A stretch of 64,000 nt of DNA. It comes from Sparassis latifolia (taxonomy: Eukaryota > Basidiomycota > Agaricomycetes > Polyporales > Sparassidaceae). Positions 33,039 through 44,729 of this stretch are shown here, one piece after another. The position numbers and the translations under genes are program-made. The notes below the pieces were generated by a model. That model saw only the letters and a program-made list of their open reading frames with translations, did not search any database and was not told the origin of the DNA. The stretch is from contig CM031562.1 in NCBI GenBank assembly GCA_018466975.1, positions 3,844,001-3,908,000 of the forward strand. Direction: 5' to 3'. Each line of letters starts with the position of its first letter. The first letter of the stretch is position 1.

Positions 33039-35371
33039 TTAAATCTCATCCTCCGGATCCCACCGCGATATTTTGCCCAGAGGGCGCCAATAGTACTGTT
33101 TGGATTTCTTCGTCTCGCTACGCTTCGCAGGACGGGGCATGATGCTACGGATGAACGTGGCGCGCTCCTGGTCCTGGTCCTTTTCAGGTACGTAGAACCA
33201 CTGCGCCTCGAGTAAATGGTCCGTTGCGTCCTATGTGCAAACAAGCACACCAGAGATCAATGTGCAATTCAAGCGTAACTCCGAAGAACGCCCGGCGCAC
33301 CTTCACGCTGTTCTCGACTTTCCCGAACACTCCGTACGAATGGCGTCCATCCTCCAGAGCGTCCTCGATGACGCATATCCACTCGCCCTTGCCCATCTTA
33401 CCCTCGCCTTTCAGGCTTGACGAGTCCTTCAAGGTCGGACGGCTCGCCATGATGGCGCTGTACAGCGACGATGCGGGCAAGGATGAGGCACGAGAGGTGG
33501 CAAGGGTCTCGATGAGCAACCCCTGCATTTCAGCATGCGGAAGCGGGGAGCCATTCGTACTCGTGGATGACGGATGATCTCGAGGCTCGTGTTCAGTCTG
33601 TTCATCCTTCGTCGACGATACCTTCTTCGACATGGAGCGCACATCCACATCCACCCTCATACTCTGTTCCCCCTCCTTCGCTCTCTTGTTCCTGGCTTTC
33701 GTATGCTGATCGCGATCAGCTCGCGCAACCACCTTACGCTCGACAGACTTCTCGCTGGTCTCGCGCACCTTGCCGTTGTCGTTGCCGTACACGGGTACCA
33801 CATCGGCCTTGGCCCCGGATTCCAAAGGGACCACCCGGGCCTTCTTCTTCGCAGGCCCGCCTAAACTTTCCTTCCGCCTCTTCCGTATACGCTCCTCCCC
33901 CTCGCTCACTCTCCTGAGCTTGTTTACCTCGCTCCGTTCCTCGCGTCCTTTCGACGGCCCAGCATGACAGTCTACATCCATGGAGTCCTCCGTTCGTCGG
34001 GCCTTCTTCCATCTCGTGTCCTTAGGAACAGATGACACCCTGCGTGAGCACATCGATGACTCTCGACGGCCGTTCTGGCATGCATCTTCAACCGTCTCGT
34101 TGTCGCTTGTCTTCTCTTTGATCACTCTGGATTTCACCCGTGACTTCATTGGGGATAACTGTCGCGATAATCGGTGTGTCATATCCGAAAATAAGGGTGA
34201 ATCCGACGTATCGAGCTCCAGCACTGGCTTGGTACCTGGGCGCAAGAGTGGACAAGCCCGTCCAGGCGCCGTCTGCGACCCTTTGACCTGCGCGACGTCA
34301 TGATCTTCTGGATCGCTTGCTTCGAGCTTGTTGAACAGAGCGATGTCGGCACTATCGTCTAGATGGCGCGGCGACGACGGAGGTGACGAGAGTGGGGATG
34401 ATGTCTGGATGTCGGGTGCTAGGGACGGCGAGCGTAGAAGCGGCGTCAAGGGTAGCAGCGACAGCGAGGGCGATAACGGCGAAGGTGAGGTGACGTCATA
34501 CGGAGACGACTGAGCACCAGGTCAATACAAGAGCACAGCGGTGTAAGCGTGCACGCACCTTCGAATGGATATTCATGACAGGTAGGTCCGAAAGGTGAGT
34601 GTCACTGAGTGGGTCTGACTCAGGGACGTGATGAACCTGCTTCACCGTAGGAGCACCGACAGGCATGGATATGCAGCCGATGAGAGCTGGCGACGGAGTG
34701 GTGGTATCCTCCACAGTCGCGGAAGGTGTAATAACATCGACGTTCAGCACTTCGACAGGTGCAGGGAGGGTGATATGGTTCAATGGAGGCGAAGGTAGAG
34801 GGTTCAGCAGATTGAACAGTGAGGGGCGAGCAGCAGTCGGCCGACAGGATGAAGACGAAGGAGAAATCGATAAAGACTGGACAATAAGTGGAGTAGTCTC
34901 AACCACGGCAGTTTCCAGATCTGGCTCAGATTGAAGATATGGTGGCGAGATGTTGATAAGCATTGGCGTTGTGCTAGACGGATCAGGGGGCGGTAAACAC
35001 GAAATTGACGCAGCCGGTGATGAGAGGGGAAGAGGCTGGAGAGATGCGACGGGCGATGTTGAGAGGCGAGGGTGCTCGTGGAGGTCAAGAAGCGTAGACG
35101 CGAGGGCATCAGTCTCCTGACCTTTCATCTCCTCGCCTTGTGGTTCAGGAAGCTCTCCTGCGCTCGCGTGGCCGAGGCTCCCGGAGTGTGATTTCGGAGC
35201 GCCAAGGCAGGCGCCTGAGTCAACGAGGCGTTCTGATACAAAGAAATCAGGAGAAAGTGGGCGAGACGATGTTGGACGCGTAAACGGCTCGTCGCGCTCG
35301 GCAGATGTAGAAAAGGATATGCGCCGTCCATGAGGGTAATCGAGATTCATATTTTCGTCATCTGAATGCAT
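33039..35371 (-). CDS. Large disordered, basic, probably nuclear protein with conserved-looking C-terminus
   Basis: Start MHSDDENMNLDYPHGRRI at 35371. Exon 1 is Ser/Pro/Thr-rich. An intron (GTGCGT...CTCAG, about 34512-34560) joins VMNIHSK to SSPYDVTSPSPLSP. A long second exon alternates acidic SDPEDH patches with basic clusters (GEERIRKRRKESLGGPAKKK) that look like nuclear localisation signals. The last ordered part, SLYSAIMASRPTLKD...GEWICVIEDALEDGRHSYG, is followed by an intron (GTGCGC...CACATAG) to DATDHLLEAQWFYVPEKDQD, IMPRPAKRSETKKSKQYYW and SRWDPEDEI. That final 110-residue part looks like a folded domain. I do not recognise it. Total is roughly 730 residues, and nothing appears broken. 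Confidence 0.75.
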
Positions 35372-35830
35372 GTCAAGATCAGAAGTAGTCAGTAAGCAGT
35401 TTCATTTCGTCCTGTCACAACTAATTATCACCGCCTGCAAATCAGAAAAGATCGTGCACCCGTAGCGTAGAGACCTCTACCGAGGGGAGAAGAGTAAAAC
35501 CCCTTGGGTAGAGGCAAATGCATTGCAAGAGGGAAACAACGAAAATGTCTCGTGGTACATCCTACAGCATAGTGGTGGCCCATACCAGCACCACGATTAG
35601 CTCTTCATTTCGTGACAAGAAGGCCTACAAGCCGACGCCACACGCTGTGTAGCAAATCCGCAGGTGAACAGCGTCACAAACAGCATTTTTACATGCAGAT
35701 TCTCCATGATCGAACGGAAAGGAAGTCGCAAGGAAGAAGTGAACAGCTTGACGTAGACAATCCCAGTTTGCTCACTTTCAGACCTGCTATAGCCAGCAAA
35801 ACATAAATTCCCCTCCTCCTAGAGCATTGC

Positions 35831-36532
35831 TCAGAATCTGCATGCTTGAAAACGACCCGCCTTAGCACGAAAGCACTTTGTAAAGACCCGAGGCGCCCAA
35901 ACCTCGGCCACCACAGAATAACCAAGGGATTCATACAATTCGGCATCGAACCGTTCGGTATGAAGCGTAATTCGTACATCACCATGCAAGTATATCACGC
36001 TGCGCGCGCCAAACATATGTCCGGTAACTGCAAAGGTACAGGAGAACAAGAATTCCTTCTCACCTTTGTCCATACCAGCGTCATCCGAGTATTCAGACGC
36101 ATCCACGTTGAGGTGCGATGTGTATGGGGGTTCCTCGGAATCATCGCTTAGGGACGAATAACCAAAGGGAGTACGCGGGGGTAACGATGGTGAAGCGGTC
36201 TGAGAGTTGCCTGCATAGTAGTATCCGCGGGTCGAGAATTTCGTATGTGAGGGCCAGTAACTGTCCAGTTCATGCGCGTCGTCGAGTAATACACGCGAAG
36301 TAATCTCGAATCCGTGCAGTGGGCTGGACTGGTCGCGAATCTGTGCATAGTCGGCGTAGGCATAGGGGCTGTTCTCAAAGTCCACAGACGGCGCAATAGG
36401 TGAGGATGATGGAGAGAAGTCGTACAGATAGGTGGACGCGGTGGACGGCGATTCGTTAGTGTCCGACGCCGACAAGCTCTTCCTCCGCAACTTGAGCGGC
36501 AATGCCGTCAGGGGCGGCGACGAGGAGAACAT
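35831..36532 (-). CDS. Hypothetical protein, about 233 residues
   Basis: I prefer the start MFSSSPPLTALPLKL at 36532. An upstream in-frame extension crosses a likely intron (GTGAGC...GTTGCAG, about 36565-36610), so a short 5' exon may be missed. The N-terminal half is Ser/Pro/Tyr-rich and disordered. The C-terminal half is more ordered: KEFLFSCTFAVTGHMFGARS, VIYLHGDVRITLHTERFDAE and ESLGYSVVAEVWAPRVFTK. It diverges from the glyoxalase gene across about 310 bp. No family recognised. Confidence 0.6.
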   Translation of the reverse strand: MFSSSPPLTALPLKLRRKSLSASDTNESPSTASTYLYDFSPSSSPIAPSVDFENSPYAYADYAQIRDQSSPLHGFEITSRVLLDDAHELDSYWPSHTKFSTRGYYYAGNSQTASPSLPPRTPFGYSSLSDDSEEPPYTSHLNVDASEYSDDAGMDKGEKEFLFSCTFAVTGHMFGARSVIYLHGDVRITLHTERFDAELYESLGYSVVAEVWAPRVFTKCFRAKAGRFQACRF

Positions 36533-36843
36533 GAGCGGTAGCAACGAGAGGCGGACTGGAATAGCTGCAACGATGATGGAGGACAAGAGCAAGTGATAAC
36601 AGAGCTCACGTGGTCCGAGTCAACAGGAGAGCGCGTCTGTGTGCGCATGTTTGGCGAGGTCACGCTCCCGCGTCATCTCACCGGAGATTGAATTGTAAAA
36701 GTGCACTGATTACACGGATCTGTGACCAGATTGGATGAGTGCTTATGTTTTGCGAGCACATATAACGGGCTTCAGGCAAGCTCGGGTAGTCCGCACCGTC
36801 CTCCCTCTTTCTTTCACCCTGTCCAGAGGTTATATTCGACCAG
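36533..36843. promoter_or_regulatory. Divergent promoter region
   Basis: About 310 bp between the hypothetical gene (leftward) and glyoxalase I (rightward). A pyrimidine-rich stretch (CTCCCTCTTTCTTTCACC, about 36801-36818) precedes the glyoxalase start, as is common at basidiomycete transcription starts. No TATA box is obvious. Confidence 0.4.
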
Positions 36844-37553
36844 GATGCCTCGCTCAGCAGAGACCGCGAGTTTCAGGGTAACACTCAGCCACTTTATGCT
36901 GTAGGTTCGGTCTGATTCGCCGTTTGTATGTAGTTCAATCATACCATGCTACGTGTGAAAGACGCTCAGGTCTCGCTCAAGTTCTACACCGAGGTATGTG
37001 CTTCTAGACTGTCGTGGAGATGCAGGATACGCTAACGGTGATGGGCGACCAGGTTCTCGGCATGGAGCTCGCAGACAGTATGTCTAGATTGCCCATGTGC
37101 GCGGAACGTCAATCTCGAACGTTGACGTGCTTCACCTCCAGAGGCCGAGTTTGAGACCTTCACTCTCTACTTCCTCGTCTACAATGAGGGGGACCAGGTC
37201 ACCAACCATGAGACTCGTTTCGCTCGCGAGGGTGTGCTCGAGCTGACGCACAACCATGGCACCGAGTCCGACCCCAATTTCAAGGGCTATGCCAACGGTA
37301 ATTCCGATCCTGGTCGTGGCTTCGGTCACATTGCCATCACGGTCGACGACATTCAGACGGCTTGTGACCGCTTTGAAAAGCTTGGTGTAAAGTTTCAGAA
37401 ACGCCTTCAGGATGGCAGGATGAGGCACATTGCCTTCATCCTGGATCCCGATGGGTACGTGTGGTTCGCTTTTCCTGGCTGACTTTTCGACCGATGACGT
37501 CCTCTCATAGCTACTGGATTGAGATTGTCCCTAACCATCTCCCGAAAATCTAA
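36844..37553 (+). CDS. GLO1: Glyoxalase I (lactoylglutathione lyase)
   Basis: It converts the hemithioacetal of methylglyoxal and glutathione to S-lactoylglutathione in the cytosol, the first step of methylglyoxal detoxification. Exon 1 is [11 protein letters not shown] (36844-36876). Four introns of about 55-65 bp splice cleanly, including one inside ELAD|K and one inside DPDG|YW. Metal ligands are in place: His of [10 protein letters not shown], Glu of [10 protein letters not shown], His of GFGHIAITV and Glu of YWIEIVPNH. The product is about 155 residues, slightly short for the single-domain eukaryotic enzyme. A decayed second copy lies 1.1 kb downstream. Confidence 0.93.
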
Positions 37554-38635
37554 AGCTTGAGGTGCAAATATGGCCAATGAGAAGTTGTATGATAGGGAAC
37601 ACGAGTATGTATTCAGTCAAGGGAACAATGATTTCGTATGTTGTGTGGATGGCGCCTTGCAAACTTCACGCACCATGAACATCCATAGTATCCCACCGAT
37701 AACCTTGCAGATGGTCTACATGACGGATCGACGGGCGTCCGGAGGGAAAGTTCCGACGTCGGAAAGAATTATTATTTCCGTCCACGTTGTCATGTGAAGT
37801 GAGGGAACACACTGCCTAAGGATCAGGACGTCTTGGATCTGATAAGAGCGCATCTCTGTCCCCACCAGTAATGGATCGGTGGTTCAACCGTCAAGCTTGT
37901 TCGGTCCGTATCAGGCATCTGTAGGCCCTCCTGCGAAACGTGGTGGCCTCTTCACCAACGGACAACTGTATAATACGGTATCCAGTCGAATTGTCCTTGT
38001 GCAACCCATGATGTTTACTATATAGCCTTTTCACGCCAGTTGATCGATTGCTATCTTTCAACTGGCGTCGGTAGTATCGTGTATTAGCCCACGCCGGTAA
38101 GTGGTCCAGTGTGTCAGTGGGCGGGGACGGTAATGTGTCAGATTGATTCTTCACTAGACATCCCGTGGCTGACAGAAATATCGAGTGCGCTGTGTTAGTC
38201 ATGATCCATCCCACGTCGCCTCGCACTTCTTTCTTGGATGCGAGATCTGGCATATGCCGCCAGAGAACCATTCCAGTCAGTAGTCACGTACATGTAGGGG
38301 GTTGATTCCTACTCCGGGGGAAGAGTACCGATTGCCTGTCGAGCCTTCCCTCTGCACTCTGAATGTTGTAGCCGTTGCGGACAGTGGAAGTAGACCCGAT
38401 CGACGAACGCCAGCGATCTCTCCGATCAGATAAAATTACGCCAAATTTCTGCGCGACGTCGAGTCTGTGACTTTCATGTTCGCAACCGTCCTCGGCTCGT
38501 CTGATTTGAAAGTGCCATATATATTATGCCCCGCAGCTCTAAAACAGAAGGTTGTGTATGTGAAGTGGGCAACTTCTCGGCCAAGCGCAGAAGTAATATA
38601 GTTGGAACCTTGCAATGATGTAGTTCGATTCACAC
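37554..38635. other. Spacer between glyoxalase gene and its decayed copy
   Basis: About 1.1 kb with no protein-like frame. It should contain the 3' end of GLO1 and the former promoter of the copy. I see no repeat or RNA gene. Confidence 0.4.
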
Positions 38636-38636
38636 G

Positions 38637-39400
38637 ATGATCCGCGTCAAGGATCCTACAGTTGTCCATCAAATTCTACACGGAGGTGTGTCTGAGAACT
38701 GTGCATACTGATCGTGATCATGAAGTCTGACATTTGCTGTCAAAACCACCGTGTTGCGATCGACTAATTACAACCGACGGTGCAAATCTTGGGTATGGAT
38801 TTGCTTTCTCGTACGTTTCGCATATGTCGATATTCTTACTCTTCCATCTCGCTTGCATCCGAGAGCGCAAAAATTGTTGCTGTCACATCCTAAGAAGTGA
38901 CAGTGCTTTCTTGGCGAGCAGACTACAAATTCGAATCTCTTACGCTCTACTTCAAGTAGAGCGTCCTGGCATTTGACCACTCCGGAGGAAAAGATAAGGA
39001 CTCACGCTTCGACCGTGAAGGTCAGCTTTCCCCTTGTTTAATTTCCTTCTACCACAGCCATGACTCAGTATGTTTTCAGGTGTCCTTGAGCTGATTCACA
39101 ACCACGGGACGGAGTCGGATGCCTCGTTCTCAGGTTATGCGTCGGGAAACTCGGACCTGGAAAGGGATTTGGCCACATCACGATCACGGTCCCGGACGTT
39201 GAAAACGCGTGTGGCTGCTTCGAGAAGCTTGGGGTGCCGTTCAAGAAAAAGCTAACGGACGGGAAGATGCGCGATCTCGCGTTCATACTGGATCCGGATG
39301 GGTATGGATACATCGTCTTTCAGGTGAATATTTGTGTTGACTGCGTATTGTATGCAGGTATTGGATTGAGATCGTTCCTCCTCGGCTCATTCTTGGTTCA
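38637..39400 (+). pseudogene. Glyoxalase I tandem copy, decayed
   Basis: Exon by exon it mirrors the upstream gene: TMIRVKDPT with a one-base insertion that breaks IKFYTE, then LGMDLL, then YKFESLTLYF followed by a lysine codon and an in-frame TAG (about 38960), then [21 protein letters not shown] one-base loss in the SDPGKG region (about 39160) shifts the rest, which in the other frame reads [20 protein letters not shown] and [12 protein letters not shown]. The donor GTATGG and the WIEIV exon follow. Intron positions are kept, so this was a DNA-level duplication. Confidence 0.88.
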
Positions 39401-39686
39401 GGTGACCAGTGACGCCACACAAGTTACCTGAGACAGTAAATATTGCAGTCAGAACTTTGGGCAACACGCAATGCAGGCGGAGTCATCCCGAAACAAATCC
39501 TTTCAGTTCCACCAACTCAAATAGTAGTGACCTCATGTGATCATTCAAATAGTCACTGTGTGTGATGGAAGGGCTATTCGAAACATTCCCATCCAGTGTG
39601 AGTCATAATAACCCCTGGTCCACAATGGTACAACATACTACGGACATTCATGGTATCCGCAACGTTGCTACTTCTGAATTAGGCAC

Positions 39687-42596
39687 TTATTGCATGTCGA
39701 ATACACGACTCTTCCAACCCTTTCTCCTTCTTTCTACTCCTTCCCTGATAGCTCCCCGCTCTCGCGCCTCTTCAACTTCTTCCCGCACCTTAGCCGTCTG
39801 TTCCATGATGCTCTCCACTGTTCCGTTCGTGCACTCCACAGCTCCCTGCAATTCGCCCATCGCCCCTCTTGTGATATCAACGGCACCATACTCGCTTGCC
39901 CTCGGGCCATCAACAGGACCACCCTTCCCAGGAAGGATCTGCGGACCGATCCCCACTGCCAACGCACTCTCATCTGGGGTGGGTGGGTCCGACAATGAAG
40001 GGAAGGGCTGCGTGACCGTGGTGCGAATCATGCCCTGGAGGGTCGCCCTTGTGTGAGTCTCAACGAGAGCAGCAGTCTGGGACTCCTCTTCCGTGCTCGA
40101 ATCCGAGTCGTCGGAGGCGGTACAATCTTCGCCCGATACACCCGCTCTGGCATGCAGCAGAAGTGCCTCCCAATAGTCCTCGTATGAGACTTCACCGCTT
40201 GGCTCCAACTCATCGTTCAATCCCTCTGCAGTCCGCTGCACACCTGCGAGGAAACGCCCTAGTGCTTCGAGTAGCGTCCGGATCTGCTGTGCAAGAATAT
40301 GCCCGGCGATGGCCCGTACGAGAGGTCCGGATAGCGGTTGGACAATGAACTTATTCAACAACCAATGCTTGCTCCGATATATCGCGAATTGCAAACCCGG
40401 CACGTCCACGCTGACGTCTGTTACGCGGAACAGAGTCTCCGCACCGTTGCCTTCACTGGCACTTCCATCGGCGTCCTCGCCTGTTTGCAGGTCGAGTTCC
40501 ACATCAACCGTCAAGCCTTCGCCTTGTTCGTTCTGTCGGCCAACATCTACGCTGAGCAATCCTTGGTCTTCATACCCGAGCATCCCGTGCCACCTCTCGT
40601 AGTGCACATAATAGCCGATATTGCGGGCGGACACACGCAAACCGTTAACGTGCACTCTCGTTCTCGTGTACGTCTACACGCCGCCCGCTGAATATCCAAC
40701 TTGCGAATTACCGGCATCCACCAAGGCAGCCCGCTTGGTGACATCCACCTGAAGTTCGCTATAATTTTCGACGCGGATGCGGTCTGGAATCAGTGATGCC
40801 GAAACACCCGTCCCGGGGGTGAGTAGCGAAGTGTCGATGACTACGTCCAAATTCCCGCTCTTATACTCCACGCGTGGCATTGGTATGGCTTTGATTGCGC
40901 GGAGAATCCGAGGGATTAGCCAAACAAGGACGTCGCGTTGGGTCCGGCGCCGCCACCTTCGATTTATCCTCTGAGCCTGTGCAGGTGCCTCGTTAGTGGT
41001 GGCAGAGCTGAATAGTGCAATATCGCCAGTAAGCGTGTCCAGAGATCGCAAGAGACGGCGGGATGTCCGGTCAGACGCCATCGCGGAGGTAAATGTGTCC
41101 ATCTCGTGGACCAAATCTCGGACATGTCTCACCCACTCCGCATTCTGTTCGGAGGCCTTGTCCATAAGTGCTCTGCCACGGTCATATAGCGTCTCAATAT
41201 CCCGTCGCCCCTCGGGAGAAGCGGCAAATCGTGCACTGGCTAGCGCATGGTCAAGCCACTCTCCCACACTCGTAAGATAGGCTTGAAGCTCCCGTCGACT
41301 GTCTGTATCTGTGGATGCTGCTGCTTCTAGTGGGATGTTGATGACATCGGACGTGACCGTCTGTAGGGCGTTCAGGAGAGCATCAAGTGAATGACCCGAA
41401 GCCAGTCGTTCAAGGATGGTCACAAGATTTGAGAGGGCATCAGACAGCGGGGGTTCGGCCCACACAACGGGCACAACAGTGGGTAATCGGGCTCCTGAGA
41501 GGTCAGAGACACTTGTGCTCAATTTACTGGAATATTTACGCAGGAGGAGTAGCACCATTCGGAGAGCCTCCCGGTAAGCTGATACTCTACTGGCGCGAAG
41601 CATGGACTAGAACATCACGCAATGTGAGATTGATACCGAAGGTCATGAGACTACGCGCACCTCTTGGAGTCTAGAGACGATAGCTTCCTTCGCTCGCTCC
41701 GAAGTTCCATTGTCTTGCGTTTCGTCATCGTGTTTCGTCATCATCACACCAAATCCAGCTACGAAGTCTTCGCTGGATTCTGTCGCCTTTCTCCTTAGAT
41801 CTCCAACAGCATTACTTCCAGGACGTATAACGCCCTCCATCTCCGCTGAAACGTCTTCCACGCGGGACGCGGGACGCCCAACGTGGGCTACAGTGTCTGT
41901 AACCATCTCACGCAAAGCAGCCAGTGCATCTGATAAAAGAGTGTTGAATGTCGAGGAAGTTATGAGCACCCGAGCCAGCACGACGAGCGATCGAAGCAGT
42001 TCGACGGTATTCGTCGTCAACTCAGCCTGTGAGGGTAGCTGCTTGGCTATCTGGAGATTTGAGATCTAGAACTTAGAATGTAAGGATTCTTACGCACCCG
42101 TGGTGTCCATATCCATTGCACTACCGTTAGCGTCAACAGCAACGCCGGCCTGCATTTGACTAGAGTCGACCTTCCTACTGTGGTACAACAGATGTTGGAC
42201 AACATCATCGCCTGTCCAAATATCAGCATATATAGAACAACAGGAGAATATTTGCTTACTGTTCTTCTCCATCCCTATTTGCAGAGCCGCATCGAGAACC
42301 TCTCTGACATCTGTCACAACCTTCCTTCCGCTCTCACTAAGGGCACCATATCCAGTATCAACATGGTTAACGTTGAGTATGTCCGCATTGAGCAAGGCTT
42401 GCAGAGTGTCGCTCAGCTGGGTTTGAGTAGGCAGCTTGCCCGCTTTCAAGGCACCAAGGATGTCAGCAACGCGGTCGAACTGGGATAGCGGTGGAGGGCC
42501 AGGATCGACATCAACCTCTCGAGAGTGGTGTTTGGGTAGCAGAGGTTCGCGTTCTGGGGAACGCCTCCTGCGACAGCACGACAGGCAGATACCCAT
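39687..42596 (-). CDS. HAM1-like / BPI-fold lipid-binding family protein
   Basis: A large fungal protein of the HAM1-like type, whose members carry a bactericidal/permeability-increasing-like lipid-binding fold. I choose the start at 42596, giving MGICLSCCRRRRSPEREPLL: Gly2 with nearby Cys5, Cys7 and Cys8 fits N-myristoylation plus palmitoylation and so membrane anchoring. Introns near 42214-42261 and 42045-42110 link FDRVADILGALKAGKLPTQ, SSQMQAGVAVDANGS and NTVELLRSLVVLARVLITS. The middle carries helices (RDIETLYDRGRALMDKAS, LVWLIPRILRAIKAIPMPRVEY). The C-terminal part (IPDRIRVENYSELQVDV, GLQFAIYRSKHWLLNKFIV) looks like the lipid-binding domain. It ends KGWKSRVFDMQ. About 880 residues, no break seen. 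Confidence 0.78.
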
Positions 42597-43163
42597 AACC
42601 TGATGAGTTGTAGCCACCTGTGACCTATCTGAGGAACGAGGATATACCTCCTGTGAAATGACTGAGGTCTATAGCTTGCTCCGAATCATTCACACTGGTT
42701 CTTTAACTGTATAGCCGGCCTGAGAAGGAGAAGGAATGCCGACTCTACTCATACGGCCAGACTCGTAATCCTGCTGAAACCTGTCTCGACATTCAAAGTC
42801 ACTGCAGTGGGTCTGATGCTCCTTACCTGAGACAAACACAGCTCAGAAAGTGAGATGGCGCGGGCTCACTGTTCGTTTAATCTCGAGAACGTAGTACAAG
42901 GAAAAGAACATTATTGTAGGGAACAGGCTTATGGGCGCTTACAGTGCGTCATAGACGCGTCCGGATCACGTGCGAATGTACTTGACGCAAGTCGAGGATG
43001 AACTCCTTGGCATGCTACAGTGCTGAGGATGATACGAAGGACATAGAGCTTTGAATAATACATACATATTTCTAGTGAAGAGGTAAGTAGACTGTGGTAT
43101 AGGGATAATATTTTCGACGAAATATAACATATGGAGTCGTACCTCGTCGCGTGCCGACGAGCA
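42597..43163. other. Intergenic
   Basis: About 570 bp between two leftward genes. It should hold the promoter of the HAM1-like gene and the 3' end of the securin-like gene. Nothing specific seen. Confidence 0.35.
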
Positions 43164-44729
43164 CTAAACATCGAACTTGAAGTCCTGTTCCGAATCCAGC
43201 CCACCGATAGCGAATTCCAAGACCATACTATCCTTCGGCACCTCAGCCGCCGCTGCCACTATGGTCCTGCTCGTAAACGGACCAAGTGCGCGCAGACGAG
43301 TAGAGTTGGGAAGGGGTTTCGACGTACCAGTAGCCGTCGTAGTAGCGTACACAGACGATTTCCCTTTTGCAGCAGCTGCAGACGGTTTCCGCGCCGTGCT
43401 TGCAGCCCGCAGAGTGACTCCTGTTGTGGGATTCGTAGTGGTACCAGTGGTAGTCGCATAAACCGAACCTTTCCGTCTGGGAGCGGCCGTGGAGACTAAC
43501 GATGGTACTCTGGTTCGAGCAACCTTGCTGGGGAGTGTGTTCGCGGATGTACTTGCGGTACGTGTTGCGGAACTTGTCGCTGAACCCGTCGCGGCCGACA
43601 CCGTGAGTCTCGAAGATGCGCAGGTGGACATCGTCGTTGTCGGGCGTGTGGATGGTACAGGGCGAGGTGCAGGGACAACGCGGGATGCTGCAGCAACACG
43701 AGAGGCCGATGGACGCATTGTGGACTTGCTCATCACCGTGACCTGGAAGTCGTTGGAAGTCTTGATGCCGAAGATACTGTCATCCTCTGGGCACATCGTA
43801 AATTGTGACTCAAGAGGTGTATCAAATACGCACCGAGCTCAGGCAGCTGAAGGTAGTTCCATATAGAGGGAGACGATGAAAACCCACTGCTGACCAACAG
43901 TTCTTGAGTGTCGATCATAGTATCGATATCAGCCGCGTAGAAGTGGTCCGCGGAGTCGTCGACTGGACATGAATGCGCAAGTTCAAAAAGTTGTCGGCCA
44001 GCGACTTTGTAGTCGGGCATATCAAAAGGAGGCTCGTACGGAACATCTGTGACCGCACTGTCAGACAGTGCACCGACCCGTGTGGGCCGCTGAACTCACC
44101 TATCGCACTTGGTGGCATGTACTCGATCTCATCATAGTCATCTTCATGCACTGTCTCCTTCTCCTCAGCCCCCACTTGCACATCCATACTGACATCTCCA
44201 TCACTGACATCCCAATGGTTCCCTTGCGTCACCGGAGTCTCGAAACTATGTTTCGCGCTCCCACTCCGAGGTGTGCGCAGGCTCTTGCGAGTCGATGACG
44301 GACGCAAGACGCCACGTGGTGTACAAGCAGGTGCGGGGTCGAGCAAAGAGAGCTTTGCGAGTTTTGCGGTCTGCGGGGCCGGGGTTTTGAACGGCACGGC
44401 ATTCGCCAAACGGTTCGGGAGCGGTGTCTTATCGAAGAGTGGCCGGGGAACGGTAACAATAGGTTTTCCATCCTTGACGGCCTTTAGTCCTTCTGTGAAA
44501 GTGCAGTATGAGCAAGAGATACGTTACTCGTCTGAGATGAATACAGACGAACGGCTGGCCGGTGAGGCGTCTGAACCAACTTTCCCTTTCCGTTCACCGT
44601 CGTAGCACCGTGGTGACCAAGGTTTTCCTGCAATGTATTCCGGCCTTTCAATGCCCTTCCCGGAGTTTTTGTGTGCGGCGGATAGCGCGGAACCTCATCG
44701 TGAAGTGCAAGCGGGCGTGCGCCAAGCAT
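43164..44729 (-). CDS. Securin-like candidate (disordered, D-box-bearing protein)
   Basis: Start MLGARPLALHDEVPRYPPHT at 44729. Exon 1 has RALKGRNTLQENLG, which contains a destruction-box-like R-x-x-L followed by Asn. An intron (GTTCGT...TTTCACAG) leads to EGLKAVKDGKPIVTVPRPLF and DKTPLPNR. The middle holds TPRGVLRPSSTRKSLRTPRS and an acidic run HEDDYDEIEYMPPSAI. A second intron joins VPYEPPFDMPDYKVAGRQLF and DHFYAADIDTMIDTQELL. The C-terminal exon is Ser/Thr/Ala-rich with VYATTT repeats and ends EQDFKFDV. Overall basic N-terminus, degradation motif and acidic C-terminal half suggest securin, the separase inhibitor, but this family diverges fast and I rate it as a suggestion only. Confidence 0.4.
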
